A stretch of 64,000 nucleotides of DNA from Hormoscilla sp. GM7CHS1pb (GTDB taxonomy: Bacteria > Cyanobacteriota > Cyanobacteriia > Cyanobacteriales > Desertifilaceae), in NCBI GenBank assembly GCA_014323675.1, contig JACONN010000003.1, positions 372,001 to 436,000 of the forward strand, read 5' to 3'. Under the pieces are notes generated by a model. It had not been told where the DNA came from. It did not search any database and worked only from the letters and a program-made list of their open reading frames with translations. This document shows positions 27,536 through 35,793 of this stretch, one piece after another. A program made the position numbers and the translations under genes. Numbering within the stretch: position 1 is the stretch's first letter; the number at the start of each line of letters is the position of its first letter.

Positions 27536-28165
27536 CTACCCTTCATCTTTCTTAACGATCGCCACCAAAATCCCCATTAAATCTTCCAAGTCATTTGGCA
27601 CTCGATATAAGTTCAAATCTTGGGTAATTTGTTTCTTCTCCCGCACCAAAAAACCAAATTGCCAAATATTGCCAATGGAAACCGCACCATAGAGACGTTG
27701 ACTTTCTGGTTGCTGATCTTGGGCGATAGCCTTATCGATCGCAATTAACTCAACCCCCAATTGAGTAAACCCCCGTTGTAAATTTTCATCCTTCGCTTCT
27801 ATCACCAATAAATGATTCTGAGATTGTAAATAGTAATCTAACGCACCTTTTAACTGGTCATTTACTGCTAAAGGATAACTCACCTTGACTTTCACGCGAG
27901 TATAATGGATCAAATCCATTAAAACTGGTGCAATCAAAAACTCTCGGCGTGCTGCTTCGCTGTCTAATGTAACCAGCGGTAAACTTTCTTCGATCCGCTG
28001 ACGTAAACTCTCTAATCTGTCTAGCTGACCTTGATATTGAGGAAGTGTTACCGCTTCTGATTGGAAACTATATCCAAAATATGCGAAAATATCTTCCCTG
28101 TAATAATTGAGCTTGCTGTAATCAGAAAATGTATAAGATTGGCCAAGTTCTATAGCTTTTGTCAC
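27536..28165 (-). CDS. Conserved cyanobacterial protein, nuclease-fold-like
   Basis: A 209-residue protein beginning MTKAIELGQSYTFSDYSKLN. The segment LKGALDYYLQSQNHLLVIEA followed by KDE has the D...ExK spacing of a PD-(D/E)XK nuclease core, and FTQLGVELIAIDKA follows as the next helix. Proteins of this kind are widespread in cyanobacteria and resemble the N-terminal region of restriction subunits. Its position behind the restriction-modification gene, separated only by repeats, is consistent with a defence role, but activity is unproven. Confidence 0.6.
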   Translation of the reverse strand: MTKAIELGQSYTFSDYSKLNYYREDIFAYFGYSFQSEAVTLPQYQGQLDRLESLRQRIEESLPLVTLDSEAARREFLIAPVLMDLIHYTRVKVKVSYPLAVNDQLKGALDYYLQSQNHLLVIEAKDENLQRGFTQLGVELIAIDKAIAQDQQPESQRLYGAVSIGNIWQFGFLVREKKQITQDLNLYRVPNDLEDLMGILVAIVKKDEG

Positions 28166-28234
28166 GATCGCCTCCTGGTGATATTGGGAATTGTTGATAG
28201 AGGGGCGATGGGGCGATCGCCCCCCAGAGGATCG

Positions 28235-28622
28235 TTATTCCTTCAATTGTGCCAGCATTGCAGCTTCATCCCAATAAGAGGATAGCTTTTGAATCTTACC
28301 TTCAGAATTCATTTCAAAAACAGTAATCCCCTCAGCGCTAGCAGCCCTGCCATTTTTAGCGATCGCCCGCATCGTCCATTTAGCTGCCGCCCCATTTCCA
28401 GCGACGAAGATATGCTCTGGCGATACTTCTAGCTTATCGTAAAATTTAGCCAACAGCGCGAAAAACTTCTCTCCATCGCTATGGGCATTCATCGGCGGTT
28501 TGTCAACCGGGTCACAAATTACAGCATCATCAGCAAAGCTTTCCATCCAGGCCCGCTGCATTCATCGCTGCCATGTTATTATAATAGGCAACTACAACTT
28601 TTTCAATTGCTTCTTTCGACAT
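28235..28622 (-). pseudogene. SnoaL-like/NTF2-fold protein, frameshifted
   Basis: The start MSKEAIEKVVVAYYNNMAAM is open from 28622. An extra base in a GGG run (near 28551-28553) moves it out of frame with WMESFADDAVICDPVDKPPM, FFALLAKFYDKLEVSPEHIF and GITVFEMNSEGKIQKLSSYW. Removing one base gives a perfect 128-residue SnoaL-like protein with the typical final FEMNSEGKI-KL-SYWD strands. The role is unknown; it lies directly downstream of the NAD-binding/CIA30 gene on the same strand. Confidence 0.8.
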
Positions 28623-28652
28623 CTGCAATCATCCTTCTAACTTGAAAATCCC

Positions 28653-28795
28653 GTTCGTAGTGAGGTCTTTAGTCCTCTCCCGCGAGTTAGGGAGATAAGG
28701 ACTAAAGTCCTTACTACGAACCTGACGAGATAAGGACTAAAGTCCTTACTACGAACCTGGCGAGATAAGGACTAAAGTCCTTACTACAAACCTTA
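28653..28795. repeat. Palindromic repeat array, AAGGACTAAAGTCCTT type
   Basis: Three or four tandem units of about 38 bases: GATAAGGACTAAAGTCCTTA, then CTACGAACCTG. The palindrome arms are GGACT / AGTCC instead of GCACT / AGTGC at 2090, but the ACTACGAAC tail is the same. It fills the gap between the SnoaL-like and CIA30 genes. Confidence 0.85.
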
Positions 28796-30264
28796 CTACT
28801 TATCCGCTTGTAAACTCGCAAAAAGTTCCTGCCAGTTTGCCAAAGCAGCGCCCTCTGTCTCCTTCACCTCAAAGGTAACATTATATGCCTGGGGTTGGCC
28901 GATCGCCTGCAAGCAGAGTTCAGCGATATCTTCCCGACTGATTTGACCTTTAATATTATCCCCTTGGTCAAGCATCAGAGCTTTACCACCCTCCTTTTCA
29001 GTCAGGGCACAAGGTCTGACGATCATATAGGGAATACCACTAGCGCGAATAGCATCTTCTCCCCGGAGTTTCCAGGTAAGAATTCCTCCCAACTGATCGT
29101 TCATTCTCACAGCGGGTGGTTCTTCCTCTAGATTAATCCCAGGTCGGCCCGGACGAGTCACCCCAGCGGAACTAATCTGAATAAACTGTGGTTTAACAGC
29201 ACCGCCATAGGCTTTAATCGATTCCACTTGCAAAGCAAAACCACCAGGAGTAAAATGGGGATTAAGTCCGCCATCGTACTCAAACTTACTCAACATCAAC
29301 TGGCAAGCGTAAATGCTGCTAAGCTCCAGTTTAGCATCGGGCACAGTTTTGGCGCGAAACACCGGAATAAATTCATCGAAGGGAATTCTCACAGTTATCC
29401 AGCGGTTAGGTTCCGTATCGAAAGAATAGCTAAAACCAATCCCATCCCATTTCCCCTCGCTGCGGAGAATAAATTTATAGCGCTTGCCATCCCCCTTGAC
29501 CCGCAACTCCACTCCCCTGTAGCCTGTCAGGTTGAGGGGAATCTCGAAGTTTTTGGTTCTCACCGACGCAAAACCACCAGAATTGGCAGTTGAGACATTT
29601 CCCGCGAACGCAGCACCCTCTGATATAAGTCTAATTTCACTTGCACTCACTCCACCCATCACCACATCATCCACTGCACCCCAGGTTTCCTTCAAATCAG
29701 CAGATGGGTTAGTGAAGTCAAAGAGCAGTTTTTCGTCAGCTTTCGGCAGATATCTGCCCGCAACTTGCACCAAATTAGCAATTCCCTGATAGTCCACAAT
29801 TTCTGGACTATCAACAACTTCTGGCATATAGAACTTGATGCCTTGATAGTATTTTTCCCGAGTCGGGTGTCACCTTCAACGGGTTGCACCCTCACCCCAG
29901 TACAGCAGATAACTGCCCTGACGTCAAGCATCATTTCGGCAGTCAAGGTTTCTGGGATAGTGATATCTCCTTCAAAGAGTTCCACTTTATCCCCCAACAT
30001 CTCCCTGGCCCTGCTAACATCTCTAACTAAGGCCCGCACTGGGTAATGGCGATCGACCAGACGCCGGACGACACGCTTACCGACCCCGCCAGTAGCACCA
30101 GCTACCAGAATTACACCCATTTTTTGCTCTCCAGATGATTTATATTGATTATCCCCTATCACAGCTTTAATTAAGCGCTGTATGCAGCCAAAGAAGGGAA
30201 TTACATCGAAATATGCGAGAGTTTGTACGAACCTGCCAGCATCCCACGAAGCACGATTTGTCAC
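28796..30264 (-). pseudogene. NAD(P)-binding plus CIA30-domain protein, frameshifted
   Basis: A GTG start at 30264 (AAGGAG 7 bases before) gives VTNRASWDAGRFVQTLAYFD, the family N-terminus. The NAD(P) motif MGVILVAGATGGVGKRVVRR follows, then a GGG run at 29865-29867 has lost one base. With it restored the frame continues GDTPTREKYYQGIKFYMPEV into a CIA30 domain (DDVVMGGVSASEIRLISEGA, then TGYRGVELRVKGDGKRYKF) and ends in an NAD-binding-type tail, 489 residues in total. Homologues are plastid/cyanobacterial SDR-CIA30 fusions thought to aid assembly of photosynthetic or NDH complexes. As written the gene is split. Confidence 0.85.
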
Positions 30265-30292
30265 ATTCTTTCTCCTTATGCTTTTCAATTTA

Positions 30293-30451
30293 TTATAGCC
30301 TATTGTTTAATTTTATGATGGATGCCAGCCAGCGATAACCCGTGACAGCAATGCTATTGTTAAGTTGTAATGCTGCAACTGTCGCTCTACCGCAGGCTGT
30401 TAGCCCGATTATTTCCGTGCCATCCTCACTCCAGGTAAAATGGCGAAACTT
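30293..30451 (-). pseudogene. C-terminal fragment of an HNH-type protein
   Basis: Translation gives FTWSEDGTEIIGLTACGRAT and ALQLNN, the ending typical of a cyanobacterial HNH endonuclease family in which W-EDGT-IIGLT-CGRATV--L-LNN follows the nuclease core. The nuclease core is absent and a stop precedes the fragment. It lies between the CIA30 gene and the kinase fragment. Confidence 0.55.
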
Positions 30452-30540
30452 GGGTACTCATGAGGTAACCTCGACTATGTGGAAGCTGATTTGATTATAG
30501 CATAGTTAACATGCATATCGCTACAATATCCGATCGCCCG

Positions 30541-30835
30541 TTATCCCGTCTTCAGAGGAATTTCCACAATCAACTCCGTACTCTTTCCCAGAGTTGAAAC
30601 ACACTTCATCTGACCCCCATGTTTTTCCACTACAATCTGATAACTAATCGCCAAACCAATGCCAGTCCCCGTAACTACCGGTTTAGTAGTAAAAAACGGG
30701 TCAAACAGCTTCGACTGCACCGCTTCGGGAATACCAGGGCCATTATCTGCCACCCCGATAATCACATTAGACATTTCCGATTCTGCCTTTGAAAGTTCCG
30801 TGCGAATAGTAATCTGACTCCTATGGAGAGCCCAG
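30541..30835 (-). pseudogene. C-terminal fragment of a sensor histidine kinase
   Basis: About 95 codons contain the ATPase boxes of a histidine kinase: G1 [13 protein letters not shown] box [11 protein letters not shown] and G2 [19 protein letters not shown], ending in STELIVEIPL. The N box, phospho-accepting histidine and sensor part are missing; upstream the frame is disrupted (an IVEIIIAGLS-like continuation is in another frame). Not functional. Confidence 0.75.
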
Positions 30836-31009
30836 CAATAATGATTTCCACAATATTTTCGACATGCGATCGTTCTCCTCACACCTGAAACATCTACAGA
30901 AAGATTCCTTCTTCTGCAAATCTTACCGTCTTTGCAAACAGCAACTTCCACCCCTAGCTGCAGTGAGGGGGTGGTAGCAAGTTCGTTTTCGTCTAGTTGT
31001 TTGCAGTTT

Positions 31010-31291
31010 TTACTCGATCTGGGAAATCACTTTTGCCAGATCGAAATCCTTTTGAGTTAAACCACCCGCATCATGGGTTGTCAAGTTAATTGTGACTTTA
31101 TTGTAGGAAATTGAGATATCTGGGTGATGGTTCGCCACTTCCGCTGGTTCTACCAGTTTATTCACAAAGGCGATCGCCTCGACAAAATTCTTGAGCTTCT
31201 TTATCCGACGCAGTGATTTCCCGTCTAATTCCCAGTCAGTCAGCGAAGATAATTTTTCTTTTATCGATGTCTCGTTTAATAACAAACTCAT
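31010..31291 (-). CDS. phhB: Pterin-4a-carbinolamine dehydratase
   Basis: A 93-residue protein with the family signature VEPAEVANHHPDISISYNKV: the HH pair and the HPD are the substrate-binding histidines, and the TTHDAGGLTQKDFDLA end is also typical. It dehydrates 4a-hydroxy-tetrahydropterins and recycles the pterin cofactor; in bacteria lacking aromatic amino-acid hydroxylases the role may differ. GGAG lies about 10 bases before the ATG. The 300 bases upstream are unusually structured and contain a short peptide frame with a perfect ribosome-binding site; this may be its leader. Confidence 0.93.
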   Translation of the reverse strand: MSLLLNETSIKEKLSSLTDWELDGKSLRRIKKLKNFVEAIAFVNKLVEPAEVANHHPDISISYNKVTINLTTHDAGGLTQKDFDLAKVISQIE

Positions 31292-31347
31292 GTCAACTAC
31301 TCCTACTTCCTGCCAACTGGATTATATTTATCTATTTAAAATACTAT

Positions 31348-31600
31348 CCGCTCTCACGCTAAGTTGAAATAGCCGCAGCTATAACACTTATCGGAGTGAG
31401 AGCGGTGTAGCGGGTCAACAAGGTTAGCACCTGACTGCCGGGAGGAACTCCCCGCCAGTCTTGTCATGGCCAGAGTCGAGGCTCCAACCAGGGATGACAA
31501 ACTGGCTGTTAGAGAACAGCCCCGGCACACAGCCGGCATTTACCAACCTGATGACCCATGCATTTACTACTATCAATCATGGGCATCACCTCCTTTCTCC
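31348..31600 (-). ncRNA. Unidentified structured RNA-like element upstream of phhB
   Basis: Six consecutive hairpins can be drawn by eye. They are CCGCTCTCAC/GTGAGAGCGG (31348-31357 with 31396-31405, inner ATAGC/GCTAT), GACTG-GGGAG/CTCCC-CAGTC (31433-31460), TTGTCAT/ATGACAA (31461-31467 with 31494-31500), GGCTGTT/AACAGCC (31504-31521), CCGGC/GCCGG (31522-31536) and CCCATG/CATGGG (31555-31583). On the minus strand it begins with a perfect Shine-Dalgarno and a 23-codon frame. The strand is inferred from these signals and from phhB downstream. I do not recognise a riboswitch class; glutamine, cobalamin and RNase P signatures were not found. Confidence 0.5.
31509..31580 (-). CDS. Short leader peptide frame, 23 codons, cysteine-bearing
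   Basis: The ATG at 31580 is preceded by AAAGGAGGTGAT, complementary to the whole 3' end of 16S rRNA, with 8 bases between GGAGG and ATG. The peptide is MIDSSKCMGHQVGKCRLCAG plus AVL, with cysteines at 7, 15 and 18 and a histidine at 10. The start codon lies in one hairpin and the stop in another. Its size and setting suggest a leader peptide, possibly metal- or redox-sensing; this is inference. Confidence 0.45.
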   Translation of the reverse strand: MIDSSKCMGHQVGKCRLCAGAVL

Positions 31601-31690
31601 CTGAACGGTTTCATTTTCACCGGTTGCATGCAAGCGCCAAGCAGCTTTACTTACCATAGCACAGTTTGCAGAAATAGGACAGCAAAGCCG

Positions 31691-31723
31691 AAAAAAAAAT
31701 ACCCCTGCCCAGGGGCAGGGGTG
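31691..31723 (-). terminator. Rho-independent terminator of psbD
   Basis: On the minus strand the sequence forms CCCCTGCCC / GGGCAGGGG with a 2-3 base loop followed by TATTTTTTTTT. It starts about 55 bases after the psbD stop and is the strongest terminator in the window. It shows that psbD ends its transcript here and is not followed by psbC. Confidence 0.9.
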
Positions 31724-31776
31724 AAATTTACCCTAAGTCCAAAGACTTATCTTGGGTAGAAACTACCGCGAAAGCT

Positions 31777-32834
31777 TTACAGAGCATTACCGCGAGGCAG
31801 AACTTCCTCAGGGAATTGGAAGAACTGATGAGGCTGGTCAGCCGGAGCCATCCAAGCCCGCAAGCCTTCGTTGAGGAGGATGTTCTTGGTGTAGAAGGTT
31901 TCAAACTCTGGGTCTTCAGCAGCCCGCAACTCTTGGGATACGAAGTCGTAAGCCCGCAGGTTTAACGCTAATCCCACAACGCCCACAGCGCTCATCCACA
32001 AACCAGTGACCGGCACAAACAACATGAAGAAGTGCAGCCACCGCTTGTTGGAGAAGGCGATGCCGAAGATTTGGGACCAGAAGCGGTTAGCAGTCACCAT
32101 ACTGTAGGTTTCTTCCGCTTGGGTGGGGTTGAAGGCTCGGAAAGTGTTGGCTTGCTCGGAGTCTTCAAATAGAGTGTTCTCAACAGTAGCTCCGTGGATG
32201 GCACAGAGTAAAGCTCCGCCTAGAACACCGGCCACTCCCATCATGTGGAAGGGGTTCAAAGTCCAGTTGTGGAAGCCTTGCAAGAACAGGATGAAGCGGA
32301 AGATGCCAGCGACTCCGAAGCTGGGGGCAAAGAACCAGCCGCTTTGACCCAAGGGGTACATCAGGAAGACGCTGACGAAGACCGCGATCGGGGCCGAAAA
32401 GGCGATCGCATTGTAAGGACGGATGCCGACGACGCGGGAAATTTCAAATTGGCGCAGCATGAAGCCGATCAGTGAGAATGCTCCGTGCAGGGCGACAAAT
32501 GTCCACAAACCACCCAGTTGGCACCAGCGGGCGAAGTCCCCGCTTGCTTCTGGACCCCAGAGGAACAGCAGGGAATGTCCCAGACTGTTGGGGGGGTTGA
32601 AACAGCCACCGTCAGGAAGTTGCAGCCTTCCAGGTAGGAGCTAGCCAACCCGTGGGTGTACCAGCTAGTCACGAAGGTGGTGCCAGTCAGCCAGCCACCG
32701 ATTGACAGGAAAGCGCAGGGGAACAGTAATATTCCCGACCAACCGATGAATACAAACCGATCGCGCTTGAGCCAGTCATCGAGGACATCAAACCATCCTC
32801 TTTCGCTGGTCGCGCTTCCTACTAATGTTGTCAC
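31777..32834 (-). pseudogene. psbD: Photosystem II D2 protein, single-base frameshift
   Basis: The D2 reaction-centre protein binds P680 chlorophylls, pheophytin and plastoquinone QA with D1. The GTG start ([20 protein letters not shown] after GGAG) and the end [12 protein letters not shown] are canonical. The gene spans 1058 bases, one short of the 1059 needed for 352 residues. A run of seven G at 32590-32596 (after VAVSTP) lacks one base, so the frame breaks before the [17 protein letters not shown] segment. The rest is intact, including [20 protein letters not shown] and the metal histidines ([12 protein letters not shown]). With no psbC following and its own terminator, it is probably the stand-alone second psbD; an assembly error is quite possible. 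Confidence 0.93.
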
Positions 32835-32964
32835 GACGCTTTTCTCCAAATTGGTATGATTACAGCAGTCAGTAAAATATTCTCCCAGGAATCGCCGCTG
32901 CTTTTCCTTAGCAGAAAACGAGTCTGACTGTGAGTAAAGTTTACTTTTCTTTACTATACACTCA

Positions 32965-32970
32965 TTATAG
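32965..32970 (-). promoter_or_regulatory. Likely -10 box of psbD
   Basis: A perfect TATAAT on the minus strand (CTCTATAATGAG) lies 131 bases upstream of the GTG start. No clear TTGACA sits 17 bases further up. The predicted leader of about 125 bases is A/T-rich. Confidence 0.45.
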
Positions 32971-33100
32971 AGAGAATTTTGGGGATTTGCCATCCCCAAA
33001 AAAAAATTTTTCCGCCATTACACCGGCAGCAAGGGGATAGATCCAGCAGAGGGTTATGAGATACTAGGAGATATTGTACCCGTGACATGATTGACCGCTT

Positions 33101-33385
33101 ATGTACGTGATCGACGTGACCTTAAAGCAAAATCCCTTGTCCCTATCGGTGGAGCGCAAGTCGGTGGAAGAGGCGGAAGCCTTGTATAAGCAGATTCTGG
33201 AGGCATTGCGTTCCGGCAGCGATGTGCTCCTGGAGTTGACCTGCGACCGGCAGACAAATAAGAAAATCGGCATCCTTGTCAGTGAGATATCAGCGGTGCA
33301 GATGGCGGAGAAATCCAGCACGGCAGCCGGTTCTGGCAGACCACCTGGTTTCTTTGCTGTCACAGATCTGGCTAATGAAGAGTAG
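33101..33385 (+). CDS. UPF0367 family protein
   Basis: A 94-residue protein conserved in cyanobacteria: MYVIDVTLKQNPLSLSVERK, LLELTCDRQTNKKIGILVSE and ISAVQMAEKSS are the family's strands. It is thought to be a small alpha/beta protein, with no known role. It is divergent from psbD and overlaps or nearly overlaps the ABC ATPase gene that follows, so they are likely co-transcribed. Fully intact. Confidence 0.88.
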   Translation: MYVIDVTLKQNPLSLSVERKSVEEAEALYKQILEALRSGSDVLLELTCDRQTNKKIGILVSEISAVQMAEKSSTAAGSGRPPGFFAVTDLANEE

Positions 33386-33395
33386 CGCCGGTTCT

Positions 33396-34064
33396 ATGAG
33401 AGCAGATGCTGCCATTCGGGTGCAGGATTTATGCTTCAGTTGGCCCAAGGGATCTTCAGTCTTAAATAATTGTTCTCTGGATGTGCCCTTGGGCAGTTTC
33501 TGGATGCTCTTGGGGATAAATGGCAGTGGGAAATCGACTTTACTCAGATTGGTGGCCGGACTGTTGCATCCCCAATCCGGTCAAATTCAGGTCTCAAAAC
33601 CAGTAGGATTTGTGTTCCAAAACCCAGACCACCAGCTGGTGATGCCCACCGTGGGAGCAGATGTGGCTTTTGGCCTAGTGGCAGAAAATCTATCGCCGGA
33701 GGTGACCAGACAGCGGGTGGCAGAGGCGCTCAATGCCGTTAATTTACTTCACTTGCAACGACGCCCGATTTACGCCCTCAGTGGAGGTCAAAAGCAACGG
33801 GTAGCGATCGCTGGCGCGATCGCCCGCCATTGTGAAGTGTTGCTCTTAGATGAACCGACGGCCCTACTGGATCCGGACTCTCAGTTATATCTAGTATCTC
33901 TTATCAGAGAGTTGGTTAAAAGTCTCGGTCTGACTGCTCTATGGGTAACCCACCGCGTCGAGGAACTGAATTATTGTGATGGTGCTTTCTTATTGGAGGC
34001 AGGTCAAGTTGTAGATTTTGGCTCACCAGAACGATTGCGACTGCGCTTGCTCGTTGAAGAGTAA
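33396..34064 (+). CDS. ABC transporter ATPase, CbiO/EcfA-like
   Basis: A 222-residue ATP-binding subunit. Walker A GINGSGKSTLLRLVAG is near residue 41, Q-loop VFQNPDHQLVMPTVGADVAF near 78, signature ALSGGQKQRVAIAGAIARH near 132, Walker B VLLLDEPTALLD near 153 and H-loop WVTHRVEELNYC near 188. The Q-loop QNPDHQL form is typical of energy-coupling-factor and cobalt/nickel-type ATPases. No permease is adjacent; cyanobacteria often scatter these genes. The start is uncertain between 33375, overlapping the upstream stop, and 33396, which I favour. Confidence 0.88.
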   Translation: MRADAAIRVQDLCFSWPKGSSVLNNCSLDVPLGSFWMLLGINGSGKSTLLRLVAGLLHPQSGQIQVSKPVGFVFQNPDHQLVMPTVGADVAFGLVAENLSPEVTRQRVAEALNAVNLLHLQRRPIYALSGGQKQRVAIAGAIARHCEVLLLDEPTALLDPDSQLYLVSLIRELVKSLGLTALWVTHRVEELNYCDGAFLLEAGQVVDFGSPERLRLRLLVEE

Positions 34065-34068
34065 ACAG

Positions 34069-34401
34069 TTAGGGGCAAAGGGTTTGAGTGGGTTCGTAAA
34101 AAAGTTGTCCATTGGGACAAACTGGCTGAAAGCCATGATGTTCAACCACTGTGGGTTTGCCCAGAAGCAGTCCTAGTAACATCGGGAGCAAGCAAGGTCC
34201 AGCGAGGTGTAGAATATCTGCCGATCTAATTAACTGCAAGATCTACCACTGGCTGGAAAGTCGCACGACCTGAAATGGCAATACTTTGTCATCAAATTCG
34301 GAGATCTGGTTGTAAATCTGGGTAGGAGATTTCTGACCAGCACAACTGGCTCCGGATAAGGCCATCATACTCCCACTAATCAGCCTGCGCCAAAACTTCA
34401 T
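34069..34401 (-). pseudogene. Degenerate N-terminal part of a glycosyltransferase-like gene
   Basis: One frame reads MKFWRRLISGSMMALSGASC (lipobox-like), then FQVVRLSSQW, a TAG stop at 34243, and continues in the same frame ILQLIRSADILHLAGPCLLP, GLLLGKPTVVEHHGFQPVCP and NGQLFYEPTQTLCP before a second stop. The HLAGP--LPMLLGLLLGKP and EHHGFQ blocks are typical of GT4-type glycosyltransferases. The rest of that enzyme is missing. It converges on the ABC ATPase gene with a 4-base gap. Confidence 0.6.
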
Positions 34402-34444
34402 AAGCAATTCAAAATTACCCAAATCGCAGTTCTGTCAATAATAC

Positions 34445-34474
34445 CGTTTGTAGTAAGCACTAAAGTGCTTCCCC
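34445..34474. repeat. Single copy of the TAGTAAGCACT palindromic repeat
   Basis: GTTTGTAGTAAGCACTAAAG followed by TGCTTCC is one copy of the AGCACT/AGTGCT family, with G-to-T in the usual GTTCGTAG flank. The surrounding gap 34402-35036 holds no gene I can support: 34480-34690 is HIP1-rich and 34700-34930 is A/T-rich. Confidence 0.75.
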
Positions 34475-35036
34475 TTTGTCTGGGCGATCGCAGTTCTGTG
34501 AATTATACAAGCTTTCGGTGCGATCGCATAGCCCTAATTATACTCCGAACGGTCAGGAACTGCGCCTTTCTCCACGACCATGCGATCGCCCCCCGATCGC
34601 GTTCAGACCAGAAGGCGAATATGCCCGTGCAGTGCACCTGCGACCAGTTCCTTATCCCTAACAATTTCCACAAGGAATGTATAGATGCTTAGCGTTCGCA
34701 TCTCTACAGAAAATCTACATCTTATTTATAACATAAATTCTGGCATTGTCATTTTAATTTTTTTCATAAATAAATGAATTTAAAAACTGGGTTTCTGGAT
34801 TACTAATAAATAATACACCAACTTTCTCCGAGAGCAAAATAAACCACGATTTTTCATCTGTTCGCCGGCAGAACGATAGAAAAATATTAAATTATTCTGG
34901 ATATATCAATATTTAGCAAGCCGATATGGGATAATTGTCAAGCATGCCACAGAAAAGAGAAAAAAGTGCTCAACTATCAATTGCCAAACCGATCTGATGG
35001 TACTATCGAAGCAGATGTGTGAGGTGTAATCTAACC

Positions 35037-35375
35037 ATGACAGAATTTCTAGATTTTCTCAAGCATAAATATGCTTATGTCGCGATCGGGGAATTCCAGC
35101 CCGGCAAGTTTGACGAGGCGAAGCAGCTTTATGAAAAAGCCGTAGCCACCTATGGCCAAGGCTTCGGAGGGTCCTATCTGCTGCAAGAACCGGGAACCGA
35201 TAAAGGCATCGCCATCATCTTTTGGTCGAGTGTAGAAGAGATGGAAGCTAATAAGAATGAAGTTCACGAGGCGATCGTCAAGGAAATATCCCATTTGTTG
35301 GTGGCACCAGCGACGACATCAGTATATGAAGTATGCAGCACCTTCGATCCTCCCGCAAGCCAGTCAGAAGCCTAA
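35037..35375 (+). CDS. ABM-like dimeric alpha/beta-barrel protein
   Basis: A 112-residue protein starting MTEFLDFLKHKYAYVAIGEF. The pattern of strand VAIGEFQPGKFDEAKQLYEKA, strand GSYLLQEPGTDKGIAIIFW and a final helix with strand LLVAPATTSVYEV fits the small ferredoxin-like barrel of antibiotic-biosynthesis-monooxygenase/dimeric-barrel proteins, usually 95-115 residues. These can bind haem or act as monooxygenases, but many have no known role. A hairpin terminator follows the gene. Confidence 0.65.
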   Translation: MTEFLDFLKHKYAYVAIGEFQPGKFDEAKQLYEKAVATYGQGFGGSYLLQEPGTDKGIAIIFWSSVEEMEANKNEVHEAIVKEISHLLVAPATTSVYEVCSTFDPPASQSEA

Positions 35376-35410
35376 GTTGACATAGGGATCGTCTCAATGC
35401 CAGAATTAAG

Positions 35411-35439
35411 AAACCCTGTTTTTTGGGAAAACAGGGTTT
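35411..35439 (+). terminator. Hairpin AAACCCTGTTTT/AAAACAGGGTTT
   Basis: Perfect 12-base arms (35411-35422, 35428-35439) with a 5-base loop, 36 bases after the ABM-like gene stop. It is the AGAAACCC-GGGTTTCT palindrome type found widely in cyanobacterial intergenic DNA and could end transcription from either side. Confidence 0.55.
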
Positions 35440-35464
35440 CTGGGGTATAAGAACGAGGGAAAGA

Positions 35465-35573
35465 CTAAGCAATTCAAAATTCAAAATTCAGAATTCAAAA
35501 TTTGGAAAGTCCCTGAGAACAAGGATCTCGGCGGATCGGCCTATGCAATTAAATGCACGACAGCTTAAAGTCT
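35465..35573 (+). repeat. Dispersed 110-base repeat, copy B
   Basis: GCAATTCAAAATTC runs, then TGAGAACAAGGATC, GCCTATGCAATTAAATGCAC and GACAGCTTAA, matching the segment at 7580-7690 in order and spacing. Confidence 0.65.
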
Positions 35574-35657
35574 TTACTACGAACGGGGAAAGACTAAAGT
35601 CTTTACTACGAACGGGGGAAAGACTAAAGTCTTTACTACGAACGGGGGAAAGGCTAA
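35574..35657. repeat. Palindromic repeat array, AAAGACTAAAGTCTTT type
   Basis: Three tandem units GAAAGACTAAAGTCTTTACT followed by ACGAACGGGG. Arms are AGACT / AGTCT, a third version of the GCACT and GGACT arms seen elsewhere, with the same ACTACGAACGG tail. Confidence 0.85.
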
Positions 35658-35706
35658 TACAATGAAAGAAAAAAAATGCTACAATTCGTTTGAAATTATA
35701 TTATTA

Positions 35707-35755
35707 GTCGGTTAAAACCGACTTTAGCTATTAGCCTCTGGTTTGAACCAGAGGC
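35707..35755. repeat. Two adjacent palindromes upstream of cysS
   Basis: GTCGGTTAAAACCGAC (35707-35722) and GCCTCTGGTTTGAACCAGAG plus GC (35734-35755) are each self-complementary with tiny loops. They sit 39 bases before the cysS start. Confidence 0.7.
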
Positions 35756-35793
35756 GGGATGACTAACTAACTCAATCAATCAATGGCACTCTC

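Noticed and set aside
31348..31600. Glutamine, cobalamin or RNase P RNA
   Set aside because: Their consensus elements (for example the glutamine CGUUCA core, the cobalamin GCCACUG box or the RNase P conserved regions) are not visible; left as unidentified.
31777..32834. A psbDC operon
   Set aside because: No psbC follows; a strong terminator ends the transcript 55 bases after psbD.
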